DNA from: JBOHER01 sp050701115
Lineage (GTDB): Bacteria; Actinomycetota; Actinomycetes; Mycobacteriales; Pseudonocardiaceae
DNA length: 37,963 nucleotides
NCBI GenBank assembly: GCA_050701115.1
Contig: JBOHER010000019.1
Span: forward strand, 1-37,963
Direction of reading: 5' to 3'
Part shown: positions 23,693-32,700 of the stretch, piece after piece
Numbering within the stretch: the stretch's first letter is position 1
How the letters are laid out: every line of letters starts with the position of its first letter
Notes under the pieces: generated by a model
Seen by the model: only the letters and a program-made list of their open reading frames with translations
The model's database searches: none
Told to the model about the DNA's origin: nothing
Made by a program: the position numbers and the translations under genes

Positions 23693-24440
23693 CTACCTCA
23701 GCCAGTCCACGATGGCCTTGCCGAGTGCGGCCGGGTCTTCGAGTGAAGGTAGGTGTCCTGCACCGGGAATGCTGACGAACTGGGCGTTCTGCAGGGCATC
23801 GACCATGGTGTCGGCTTCCGCGCGCGGAGTGAGGGTGTCCTCCTCACCCACCACAACCAGGCCTGGTACCTCTGCCGCGCGCAGGGTCGCGGTGGAGTCC
23901 GGCCGTGCCGCCATCGCGCGCTGCGCCCAGGCGACTCCGCTGGCCGGTTGGGTCTCGATGAGCTCACGCACAGTCGCGACTACTTCGGGGCGCCGATCCC
24001 GCGTGGTCTCGCCCAGCAACGCGGGCAGCAAGGCGTCGGCCAGCCAATCACCGGCGCCCTCGGCCTCCACTCGCTCGGCCATGGCCAGCCGGTTGCCCTT
24101 GGCCTCGGCGGTGTCCGCACTCGACTTGGTGTCGATCAACACGAGCCCGGCGACCCGCTCCGGCGCGGCCCGCAACACCGCCATGGCCAGGTATCCGCCC
24201 ATCGAGCATCCGCCGAGCACCACCCGGTCCAGTTCGAGCTTGTCCAGCAAGGCGAGAACGTCGCGGGCGGCGTCTTCCAGGCTCGGCCCGCGTTCGGTAT
24301 ACGGCAGTCGCGTTCGCCCCAGCCCGCGCTGATCCGGCGTGATCAGCCGGATGCGCGCGGAGAGGTGCTCACGGACCCCGTTTCCACATCCGCGCATCGA
24401 CCGGGAAAGCATGCAAGAGAACAAGGACGGGTGCGGTCAT
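23693..24440 (-). pseudogene. alpha/beta hydrolase gene, interrupted by a one-base frameshift
   Basis: The natural start is the ATG at 24440, giving MTAPVLVLLHAFPVDARMWK, with the oxyanion HAF motif; the frame then hits TGA. After a slip at the GGGG run (24376-24379), the fold resumes as VREHLSARIRLITPDQRG. It contains nucleophile LGGCSMGGYLAM, acid GEEDTLTP, and catalytic His in IPGAGHLPSLEDP. One extra base explains the break. If it is a sequence error, the restored product is about 248 residues, an esterase/lactonase-like hydrolase of unknown substrate. If real, the gene is inactive. The remaining 243-residue open frame from 24424 lacks the oxyanion strand. Confidence 0.85.
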
Positions 24441-24478
24441 ATCGGCAATTCTGTCCCAAGCTGACCGCTGCCCGCCGC

Positions 24479-24772
24479 CTATCGCCGACGTGTCGGACCG
24501 CGCCGCCCGCGAGCGTCCCAACACGCCCGGTGCCAGTGCCGCCGATCGGTCACCGACCCGGACTCATCGGCCGGCCAGGCCACAATGTGCGGCGTTCCTG
24601 GCCGAATCTCGTGGTCACAGCCGGGACAGCGGTAGGTCTTGGTGGTCTGAGCACCCGGAACGCTGCGCACCAGCCACTCACCGTCCTGCGCCGACTCCCT
24701 GCTCCCCCAGCCGACGGCGAGCGGTCGCGCGGGTTCGCGACCCGGGCGGGATGGACGGTTACGCCGTGGCAC
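24479..24772 (-). CDS. small putative zinc-binding protein
   Basis: With the GTG at 24772 (VPRRNRPSRPGRE) the product has 97 residues. It has a basic N-terminus, then a compact cysteine/histidine part: TYRCPGCDHEIRPGTPHIVA (C49, C52, H62) and DRRHWHRACWDARGRR (H79, H81, C84), which should bind one zinc ion. Similar short basic proteins with RYRCPGCxxEI and HWHxxCW are widespread in actinobacteria and are sometimes labelled ATP/GTP-binding without evidence. Function is unknown. The longer frame to 24940 crosses the operator of the divergent monooxygenase and is not preferred. Confidence 0.78.
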   Translation of the reverse strand: MPRRNRPSRPGREPARPLAVGWGSRESAQDGEWLVRSVPGAQTTKTYRCPGCDHEIRPGTPHIVAWPADESGSVTDRRHWHRACWDARGRRGPTRRR

Positions 24773-24869
24773 GCAACCACGGTAGCCAGCTGGCAACCCG
24801 GCATCGCATGGCACCACAGCACCGCCCGCTGACGTGATAACCGTCACCCCAGTGACCGTCAACCGCTTC

Positions 24870-24886
24870 AGATACCGATAGTATCT
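24870..24886. promoter_or_regulatory. operator-like inverted repeat before the monooxygenase
   Basis: AGATAC-cgata-GTATCT is a perfect 6-bp dyad with a five-base spacer, about 40 bases before the monooxygenase ATG. Size and symmetry fit a TetR-family operator, and the region is AT-richer than its surroundings. No TetR gene lies in the window, so the cognate repressor is unknown. Confidence 0.6.
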
Positions 24887-24926
24887 AAACGCAGGTACTT
24901 GTCCAACGACGGATTCGAGGAAGCGC

Positions 24927-26756
24927 ATGACAAAGAGCACTCCGACTCATGAGGTCGTCATCGTGGGGGCGGGATTCGTCGGCATCTGCGCGGCCATCCG
25001 CCTGAAAGATGCGGGCATCGACGACTTCGTCATCCTGGAACGAGCTGACGACATCGGCGGAACCTGGCGGGACAACCGCTACCCCGGCGTCGCGGTCGAC
25101 ATCCCCTCGGTGACCTACCAATTCTCCTTCGCGCAAACCGGTTCCTGGCGTCGGGTGTTCGCACATGGTGCCGAAGTCAAGTCCTATGTGGACGAGGTTG
25201 TCGATAGCTACGGCCTTCGCTCCGCTGTGCGCTTCGGCCGTGCGGTCACCGACGCCCAGTTCGACGAGGACGACCACCTCTGGGCGATCACGACCAGCGA
25301 TGGCCAGGTGGTGTCCGCACGCTTCCTCATCTCGGCCCACGGCGTATTCGGACACGCTCAGATCCCGGACATCGAGGGCATCGAAGGGTTCCGCGGAAAG
25401 ACGATCCACACGCTGCACTGGGACGAAAGCCACGACCTTCGGGGCGAACGCGTGGCCGTCATCGGCACCGGCGCATCGTCGGTGCAGCTGGTGCCCGCGA
25501 TCGCGGGCACGGTGGCGCAACTCGACGTCTACCAGCGCACGCCGATCTGGATCGTGCCCAAACCCGACCTCACGGTGTCCCCAGCAGCACGGCGAGTTCT
25601 CACCTGGGCACCGCCCATTCGCTGGGCTGCGCGCGCGGCCGTCAGCACCGGAATCGAGCTGGCGATGCTGCTCGGCGTCACCAATTACGCCCGGCTGCCC
25701 TTCCTGGTCAGGATGATCCGCAAGGTTGCCGAAGCGCACCTCCGCCGACAGGTGCACGACCCCGAGACTCGTGCCCGGCTACTCCCGGCCTACGAATTCG
25801 GGTGCAAGCGACCCGCCCTGTCCAACGACTACTGGCACAGCTTCAACCGGGACAACGTCGAACTGGTCACTGATGGCATCCGGCGGATCCTGCCCAACGG
25901 CATCGAGACCGCGGACGGCCGGGTCCGCAAGATCGACACACTCGTGCTGGCCACCGGCTTCAAGTTCTTCGAGTACGACAGCGTGCCAGGTTATGCGCTG
26001 CGCGGTGAGGGCGGCGTCGATCTCCGGCAATGGTGGCTGGACAACAAGTTCCAAGCCTACGAAGGCATCACCGTTCCCGGCTTTCCCAACCTGTTCCTCA
26101 TCCCTGGCCCGCATTTCGCGACCAGCTGGTCGTGGCTGGTGATGGCCGAAACGCAGACCCGTCACGCGCAGCGGGTCATCTCGCACGTGCGCGACCGTGG
26201 AGCGACCTACGCCGCGGTCAGCCGGGAGGCACACGATCGCTACTTCACCGAGGTGCGGCGACAGCACCGCAAGGGGCTGTTCCTCGACCCCTCCTGCGCT
26301 GGTTCCAATAGCTACTACCTTGATCGCGACGGGAGGCCGTCGATCGTGCGGCCCCAGTCGAGCGTGACGGCACGCTGGCGAGCCAATCGCTTCCCGCTGA
26401 CCGACTACGAACTGCGCACGGCCCAACTCGGTGCCGGAAACGGCCAACTCGGTGCCCGCGATCGCCAACTCGGTGCAGTGTTAGGAGCGCCGGCGGCTGA
26501 CGGGCGGCGTGCTGGGCGTCTCCCAGGCTCGGGCGTACTTCCGCTCGTCACGCCGCTGGGGGTCCCGGCTCCGGTACACGATGTAGGGCCGGATCAGGTA
26601 ACCCAACGGCGCGCTGAAGAAATGCACCAGGCGGGTGTATGGCCAGATCGCCAGCAGGGCGAGCACGACGACGTTGTGCACCTGGAAGCTGATCGGAGTG
26701 CCCACCATGAGCTCGGGCTGCGGGCTGAGCGAGAACAGGCTGCGGAACCAGGGTGA
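24927..26756 (+). CDS. type I Baeyer-Villiger/flavin monooxygenase with an abnormal C-terminal extension
   Basis: The enzyme uses FAD and NADPH to insert oxygen into ketones or related substrates. FAD loop GAGFVG is at residues 14-19; the NADPH loop is GTGASS (180-185). The Baeyer-Villiger fingerprint FxGxxxHxxxW is met exactly by F155, G157, H161 and W165 (FRGKTIHTLHWDE). IGGTWRDNRYPGVAVD is also typical. Normal family similarity ends near residue 498 (FPLTDYELRTA). The remaining 111 residues run through three 21-base repeats and then antisense to the last 276 bases of narI, so the original stop has apparently been lost. The real protein may be unstable or simply tolerate the tail. A TetR-like operator precedes it. 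Confidence 0.88.
   Translation: MTKSTPTHEVVIVGAGFVGICAAIRLKDAGIDDFVILERADDIGGTWRDNRYPGVAVDIPSVTYQFSFAQTGSWRRVFAHGAEVKSYVDEVVDSYGLRSAVRFGRAVTDAQFDEDDHLWAITTSDGQVVSARFLISAHGVFGHAQIPDIEGIEGFRGKTIHTLHWDESHDLRGERVAVIGTGASSVQLVPAIAGTVAQLDVYQRTPIWIVPKPDLTVSPAARRVLTWAPPIRWAARAAVSTGIELAMLLGVTNYARLPFLVRMIRKVAEAHLRRQVHDPETRARLLPAYEFGCKRPALSNDYWHSFNRDNVELVTDGIRRILPNGIETADGRVRKIDTLVLATGFKFFEYDSVPGYALRGEGGVDLRQWWLDNKFQAYEGITVPGFPNLFLIPGPHFATSWSWLVMAETQTRHAQRVISHVRDRGATYAAVSREAHDRYFTEVRRQHRKGLFLDPSCAGSNSYYLDRDGRPSIVRPQSSVTARWRANRFPLTDYELRTAQLGAGNGQLGARDRQLGAVLGAPAADGRRAGRLPGSGVLPLVTPLGVPAPVHDVGPDQVTQRRAEEMHQAGVWPDRQQGEHDDVVHLEADRSAHHELGLRAEREQAAEPG
26423..26479. repeat. three 21-bp tandem repeats ending the monooxygenase
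   Basis: CCAACTCGGTGC occurs at 26423, 26444 and 26465, exactly 21 bases apart, encoding a seven-residue QLGA repeat in the monooxygenase frame. The narI stop lies immediately after it. It may mark a recombination junction. Confidence 0.8.
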
Positions 26757-27230
26757 CACTGTGGACCGATAGTCGTAACCGCCGCCGATCAGGTTCTCGC
26801 CCACGGTGTTGACCATCCCGGTGACGATCGCGGCGGCCAGCAAGGCATACATGATCTTGTCGTTGGTCGTGGTCGCCGTGCGCACCGCGGGCACGGTGAT
26901 CCGCCGGTAGAGCAGGACCGCCAGGCCCGCGACGGTAGCCAGTCCCGCCATGGTGCCCGCGGACACCGACACGAAGTGGTACATCCCCTCGGATATGCCG
27001 ACCGCCGCCGTCCAGCTCGCGGGGATCAGGATGCCCATCACGTGGCCACCGATGACGGCAAGCATGCCGAAGTGGAACAGCGGACTGCCCAGTCGCAGCA
27101 GCCTGCTCTCGTAGGGCTGGGAAGACCGCGTCGTCCAGCCGAACTGGTCGTACCGATAGCGCCAGATGTGGCCGAGCGCGAACGAAGTGAACGCCACATA
27201 CGGCAGCGCGAGCCAGAGCAGGGTACTCAC
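26481..27230 (-). CDS. narI: respiratory nitrate reductase gamma subunit
   Basis: The 249-residue membrane cytochrome b subunit takes electrons from menaquinol and passes them to NarH. It has about five membrane spans. Histidines for the two haems lie in LFHFGMLAVIGGHVMG, GMYHFVSVSAG and the late QVHNVVV and RLVHFF segments. The C-terminus (GYLIRPYIVYRSRDPQRR) is cytoplasmic. The GTG start overlaps the narJ stop by GTGA. The 3' end is overlapped antisense by the monooxygenase extension, which may reduce or tie together expression of the convergent genes. Length is normal. Confidence 0.96.
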   Translation of the reverse strand: MSTLLWLALPYVAFTSFALGHIWRYRYDQFGWTTRSSQPYESRLLRLGSPLFHFGMLAVIGGHVMGILIPASWTAAVGISEGMYHFVSVSAGTMAGLATVAGLAVLLYRRITVPAVRTATTTNDKIMYALLAAAIVTGMVNTVGENLIGGGYDYRSTVSPWFRSLFSLSPQPELMVGTPISFQVHNVVVLALLAIWPYTRLVHFFSAPLGYLIRPYIVYRSRDPQRRDERKYARAWETPSTPPVSRRRS

Positions 27231-27904
27231 CGGTGCTCTCCCATCGTGGGGTCCATCGAAAAGGGTTCAAGGCCCACTTCTTCATCCGGTGGGCCCTGAG
27301 CGGCGAGCTCCGCGATCCGGCGCCGGTCCGCGGTGTTGAGCTCAGGCAAGGTCGCACAGATCGCGTCGAGCACGGCAAGGTACTGCGACTCGCTGTCCGC
27401 AAGGGACAGTCGCAGCAACTCGATCACCGGACGATGCTCGACGAGCAGTCGCCTGCCTGCTTCCGGATCGGTGGTCGCGGCGAACTCCAGCACCACGGCC
27501 AGATGGTCGGGCAACTCGTGCTCGCCCAGCGTGACCCCGGCCGTCTTGTAGGCGTGTTTGAAGCGCAGCAACGCCATCCCGCGCTTACGGGTGTCACCGT
27601 AGGCGTAGTAGGTGAGGTGCAGGCAGTTGCGCCGCCGGAGATCGAAGGTTTCCACGTAATGCGAGGCGAGGTCGAGCCGCGGAGTTCCTCGCACATAGTC
27701 CACAAAGGATGCCAACGCGGGACCGGCCGGAGCTGCGACGGATTCCGCTCCCACGCGCAGTGTGTCGAGCATGCTCAATGTCTCCGGGCCCGGGTAGTCC
27801 AGCAGCAGCGCGGCTATCCGCCACACCACACGCTGGTCGTGCTGGGACAGCTCGTGGACCATCTTCGTCTTGGGCGCACGCAGGCCTGGTCGCATCCGGC
27901 TCAC
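27227..27904 (-). CDS. narJ: nitrate reductase assembly chaperone
   Basis: The 225-residue cytoplasmic TorD/NarJ chaperone binds NarG and assists molybdenum-cofactor insertion before membrane attachment. Helical segments such as RVVWRIAALLLDYPGPETL, LASHYVETFDLRRRNCLHLT and YYAYGDTRKRGMALLRFK match the family. The GTG at 27904 is chosen because it overlaps the narH stop as GTGA; the longer frame would lie wholly inside narH. It is coupled at both ends, to narH and narI. Confidence 0.95.
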   Translation of the reverse strand: MSRMRPGLRAPKTKMVHELSQHDQRVVWRIAALLLDYPGPETLSMLDTLRVGAESVAAPAGPALASFVDYVRGTPRLDLASHYVETFDLRRRNCLHLTYYAYGDTRKRGMALLRFKHAYKTAGVTLGEHELPDHLAVVLEFAATTDPEAGRRLLVEHRPVIELLRLSLADSESQYLAVLDAICATLPELNTADRRRIAELAAQGPPDEEVGLEPFSMDPTMGEHR

Positions 27905-29529
27905 GGCGTGCGCTCCGTGGTGTGCGTGGTGCCGTTGGTGGTCGGGAACAATCCGTCGCTGGTCCGGCCGTCCCAGTTGAGCAGGTTGATCCGGCCGGCC
28001 TTCGCCTCCGGCGCGGCCCCATTCGTGTCCGTTAGCCCAAACTTGTCGTCCATGGCGTCGAAGGCGGTCATGCCAGGGCCACCATCGCCGTCCAGGCTGC
28101 ACCCGGTGGCGATGGCGTCCAGCCTGTGCGCGTCCGAGCCCGCTCCACTGGGGATGACGTAGCGCTCTTCGTACTTGGCGATGGCCAGCAGCCGGTACAT
28201 GGCTTCGATCTCGCCGTGCCGGAGCCGCACCGATTCCGCGATGGACGGATCGGTTTCCTCCCCGAGGTTGACCGTGCGCATGTGTGACCGCATCGCGGCC
28301 AGCCGCTGCAGGGCGGCCCGCACCGGACCGACCTCGCCCGCGGTGAACAACTCCGCCAGGTACTCAACGGGAATGCGCAGCGAGTCGATCGCCCCGAAGA
28401 GGTTGCCCGCATCCTCGCCGTCGTGCCCCGTCTCCGCCAGCACATCCACCACCGGGGACAACGGCGGCACGTACCAGACCATCGGCATGGTGCGGTATTC
28501 CGGATGCAGCGGCAATGCCACCTGGTAATCCGCGATCAGTTGGTAGACCGGAGAGTTCTGTGCCGCCTCGATCCACTCTCCGGAGATACCCGCCCGTTCG
28601 GCCTCGGCGACCACCCTCGGGTCGTGCGGGTTGAGGAAGACGCCCAACTGCGCCGGGTAGAGGTCCTTGTCGTCTTTGACCGACGCTGCTTCGAGCACCG
28701 CATCGGCGTCGTAGAGCATCACTCCGATATAACGCAGACGGCCGACGCAGGTCTCCGAGCAGACCGTGGGGATGCCGACCTCGACCCGCGGGTAGCAGAA
28801 GGTGCACTTCTCGGCCTTGCCGGTCTTGTGATTGAAGTAGATCTTCTTGTACGGGCAGCCGGTGACGCACTGCCGCCAGCCGCGGCATTTGTCCTGGTCG
28901 ACCAGCACTATGCCGTCCTCGCTGCGCTTGTAAATCGCACCAGACGGGCATGATGCCGCACAGGACGGGTTCAGGCAGTGCTCGCAGATCCGCGGCAGGT
29001 AGAACATGAACGTCTGCTCGAACTCGAGCTTCACCTGCTCGGACACCTTGGCCAGGATCGGGTCCTTGCCGATCTGTTCCGGCCCGCCACCCAGGTCGTC
29101 GTCCCAGTTGGCGCCCCAGGTGACCTTGGTGTCCGCGCCGGTGATCAACGACTTGGGCCGGGCGACCGGCGTGGTGTCCGATGGCGGTGCCGAGATCAGG
29201 TTGTCGTAGTCGTAGGTCCACGGCTCGTAGTAGTCCGAGACCGTAGGCAGGTCAGGGTTGGCGAAGATGTTCGCCAACCGCTTGAGCCGGGAGCCGGTGC
29301 GCAGCGTGAGCTTGCCACGCCGGTTGAGTCGCCAACCGCCCTTCCACTTCTCCTGGTCCTGGTACTGGCGCGGATATCCTTGTCCAGGGCGGGTTTCCAC
29401 GTTGTTGAACCAGACGTACTCGACGCCGTCCCGGTTGGTCCACGCCTGCTTGCAGGTGACGCTGCAGGTGTGGCAGCCGATGCATTTGTCCAGGTTCATC
29501 ACCATGGCCAGCTGCGCCATTATGCGCAT
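27901..29529 (-). CDS. narH: respiratory nitrate reductase beta subunit
   Basis: The 542-residue electron-transfer subunit carries three 4Fe-4S and one 3Fe-4S clusters. The cysteine groups are clear: CIGCHTCSVTCKQAW, CEHCLNPSCAASCPSGAI, CRGWRQCVTGCPYK (with the tryptophan that marks the 3Fe-4S position) and CTFC with VCSETCVGRL. The start is the ATG at 29529 (RIMAQLAMVMNLDKC) with AAGGGGG upstream; the longer frame into 29577 belongs to the inverted-repeat element. That element lies 25 bases upstream, separating this gene from narG, which is unusual for a nar operon and may change relative expression. Confidence 0.97.
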   Translation of the reverse strand: MRIMAQLAMVMNLDKCIGCHTCSVTCKQAWTNRDGVEYVWFNNVETRPGQGYPRQYQDQEKWKGGWRLNRRGKLTLRTGSRLKRLANIFANPDLPTVSDYYEPWTYDYDNLISAPPSDTTPVARPKSLITGADTKVTWGANWDDDLGGGPEQIGKDPILAKVSEQVKLEFEQTFMFYLPRICEHCLNPSCAASCPSGAIYKRSEDGIVLVDQDKCRGWRQCVTGCPYKKIYFNHKTGKAEKCTFCYPRVEVGIPTVCSETCVGRLRYIGVMLYDADAVLEAASVKDDKDLYPAQLGVFLNPHDPRVVAEAERAGISGEWIEAAQNSPVYQLIADYQVALPLHPEYRTMPMVWYVPPLSPVVDVLAETGHDGEDAGNLFGAIDSLRIPVEYLAELFTAGEVGPVRAALQRLAAMRSHMRTVNLGEETDPSIAESVRLRHGEIEAMYRLLAIAKYEERYVIPSGAGSDAHRLDAIATGCSLDGDGGPGMTAFDAMDDKFGLTDTNGAAPEAKAGRINLLNWDGRTSDGLFPTTNGTTHTTERTP

Positions 29530-29554
29530 TGTGCCCCCTTGGCAGGCGTGCAGG

Positions 29555-29712
29555 GTTTGGGTGTCTTCAAGACCCACAAACCCCCTTGCGGATCACCGCT
29601 AACCGCCGCAAACCATGTCCACGATCCAGCACGTCGTGCCCAGGATTGGGCGGGATTGCGGCGGTTAGCGGTCGTCAGACGCCGGGTTTGTGGGTCTTGA
29701 AGACACCCAAAC
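29555..29712. repeat. nested inverted-repeat element, copy B (MITE/REP-like)
   Basis: This 158-bp relative of copy A lies between narG and narH. The ends are 27-mers with left arm GTTTGGGTGTCTT (from 29555) and right terminal unit at 29686-29712; the right is the exact reverse complement of the left, although each alone is an imperfect palindrome. Inside, ACCGCTAACCGCCGCAA (29595-29611) pairs perfectly with 29656-29672. The ends differ from copy A at matched positions, so the two copies diverged while each kept its own symmetry. It leaves 22 bases before the narG stop and 25 before the narH start. Confidence 0.85.
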
Positions 29713-29734
29713 CCCCGACCTGATGCACCCCTCA

Positions 29735-32700
29735 TCAGTACTGCACCTCCTGGCTGCGGCGACGAATCGTCGTCACTTCGTCGCGCTGATTGCCGGTCGG
29801 ACCGTGGTAGTTCAGCGCGAAGGATTGCTGGGCGTAGCCGCCGATCAGGTGCGTTGGCTTGATCATCAGTCGGGTCAGCGCATTGTGGATGCCACCGCGC
29901 TTACCGGTCTTCTCCGTCCGCGGCACGTCCACCGCCCGGTCCTGCGCGTGGTACATGAACACGGTGCCCTCCGGCATCCGGTGACTCACGATGGCCCGGG
30001 CGACCACGACCCCGTTGCGGTTGACTGCCTCGATCCAGTCGTTGTCGACCACCCCGATCTTGGCCGCGTCCACATCGGACATCCAGATCGCCTGCCCACC
30101 GCGAGAGAGCGTGAGCATGTGCAAGTTGTCCTGGTAGGCCGAGTGAATCGACCACTTTGAGTGCGGCGTGAGGTACCGAACGGTGACGCCGCCCTCCCCG
30201 GTGGCACCCACGCCGGGTTCGGCGAACAGCGCCGTCATGTCCAGCGGTGGGCGGAAGATCGGGAGTTGCTCACCGAGTTCGGACATCCAGTCGTGGTCGA
30301 GGTAGAAGTGCTGTCGGCCGGTCAGCGTATGCCAGGGCTTGAGCCGCTCGGTGTTGATGGTGAACGGGGAGTAGCGGCGGCCGCCGGTCTCGCTGCCCGA
30401 CCACTCCGGCGAGGTGATCACCGGGACCGGACGGGCCTGAGTGTCGGCGAAGGTGATCCGCTTGCCCTCGTTCTCCTTGGCCAGATCGGCGAGCCCGGTG
30501 CCGGTACGCCGTTCGAGCGCCTCGAAGCCCTCGGTGGCGAGCCTGCCGTTGGTGGTGCCGGACAGCGCGAGGATGGCCTCGGCGGCGTGGGTGTCCTTGG
30601 CCAGCGACGGCCTGCCCGCCGCCGCCCCGGACCCGATGACGCCGTTGACGCCGTTGAGGTACTCCACTTCGGCCACGGGATGGACGGTCACGCCCTTGGT
30701 GGTGAGCCCGATGCTGTCCACCAGCGGGCCGAGTGCCGCCATTTTGTCCGCGATCGCGGGGTAATCGCGCTCCACCACGACCAGCCTCGGCATCGTCTTG
30801 CCGGGTATCGGCTCGCACTCCCCCTTCTTCCAATCGAGCACCCGGCCACCCGGCTGCGCCAGCGCGTCGGCGGTGTCATGGGTGAGCGGTACGGCCACGA
30901 TGTCCTTGCGCTTGCCGAGGTGCTTCTCGGCCAGCCAGGAGAAGCCGCGGGCGATCCGGTGGAACGCCTCGAAGTCGGTCTTGGTCTCCCACGGCGGCGA
31001 GATGGCAGGCGAGAACGCGTGCACGTAGGGGTGCATGTCGGTGCTGGATAGGTCGTGCTTCTCGTACCACGTGGCGGCAGGCAGCACCACGTCCGAGAAC
31101 AGGGTGGTGCTGGTCATCCGGAAGTCCAGCGACAGCAGCAGATCCAGCTTGCCGACCGGCGCATCGTCCCGCCAGGTGACCTCCTCGGGCCGCACGCCTT
31201 CGGCGTCGGAGGCCTGCAGGTTGGAGTCGGTGCCGAGCAGGTGGCGCAGGAAGTACTCGTTGCCCTTGGCCGATGAGCCGAGCAGGTTGGCTCGCCAGAC
31301 CGTCAGCACCCGTGGGTAGTTCTCCGGGGCATCAGGGTCTTCACAGGCGAACCTGAGGTGGCCCGCCTTGAGCCCGTCCACAATGTGCTGTGCGCCCTCC
31401 TTGCCGAGCCGTTCGGCTTCGTCGGCGAGGTCGAGCGGGTTCCGGTTGAAGGTCGGGTGGCTCGGCATCCAGCCGAGCCTGCTGGCCAGCGCGATGTTGT
31501 CGGCCGCGGTGCGTCCGGCGAACATGCCGTCGGCCAGCGGCGAAGCCATCGCTTCGGAGGTGAACGGATCATAGCGCCACTGGTCGGTGGCCAGGTACCA
31601 GAACACCGTGCCCTGCATCTGGCGCGGCGGCCGCTGCCAGTCCGCGCCGGTGGCCAATGTGGACCAGCCGGTGATCGGACGACACTTCTCCTGGCCGACG
31701 TAGTGCGCCCAGCCCCCGCCGTTGACGCCCTGACAGCCGGTGAGCATGGTCAAGGTGAGGAAGGAACGGTAGATCTGGTCGGAATGGAACCAGTGGTTGG
31801 TCCCGGCACCCATCAAGATCATCGACCGGCCGCCGGAACGCTCCGCGTTATCGGCGAACTCGCGGGCGATCCGCTCGGCCGCCTTGGCGGGTACACCGGT
31901 GATCTGCTCCTGCCAGGCGGGCGTGTAGGGCTCGGCCACGTCGTCGTAGCCGGACGGCCAGGTGCCAGGCAGCCCGGGCCTGCCGACGCCGTACTGGGCC
32001 ATCAGCAGGTCGAATACGGTCGTCACGCGGCGCCCGTGGACCATCCGGGTGGGCACCCCGCGGTGCAGCACACCGGGCTGGTCGCTGTCGAATCGCGGCA
32101 ACTGGACCACGAGGGAGTCTCCGCCGTACACCGAAAGCATCGGATCGACACCTGCGAGGTCGAGATTCCAGTTGCCCTCGCCGGACTTGCCGAACCGGTG
32201 CCCGAGCGAGCCGCCGGGGACGACCGGGTCTCCTTGCGCATCAAGCAGAACCGTCCTGGACTCGACACCCTCACCGGACTCCCCGATGTCGGCCGCGGTG
32301 AGGAACTTGCCGGGCACGAACCCGTTGCCGTGCTCGGTCAGCGTGACCAGGAAGGGCAGGTCGGTGAACCGCTTGACGTAGTCGGTGAATCGAGGAGTTG
32401 TCTTGTCGACAAAGAACTCCTTGAGGATCACATGGCCCATTGCCATGGCAAGGGCCCCATCGGTGCCCGGACGCGCGGGCAACCACTCATCGGCGAACTT
32501 GGTGTTGTCCGCATAGTCGGGAGACACCACCACGACCTTCTGCCCCCGATAGCGCGCCTCGGTCATGTAGTGGGCGTCCGGGGTCCGGGTGACCGGCACG
32601 TTCGAGCCCCACATGATCAGGTAACCGGCGTCGAACCAGTCGGCGGACTCGGGGACGTCTGTCTGGTCCCCGAATACCTGCGGCGAAGCCACCGGAAGGT

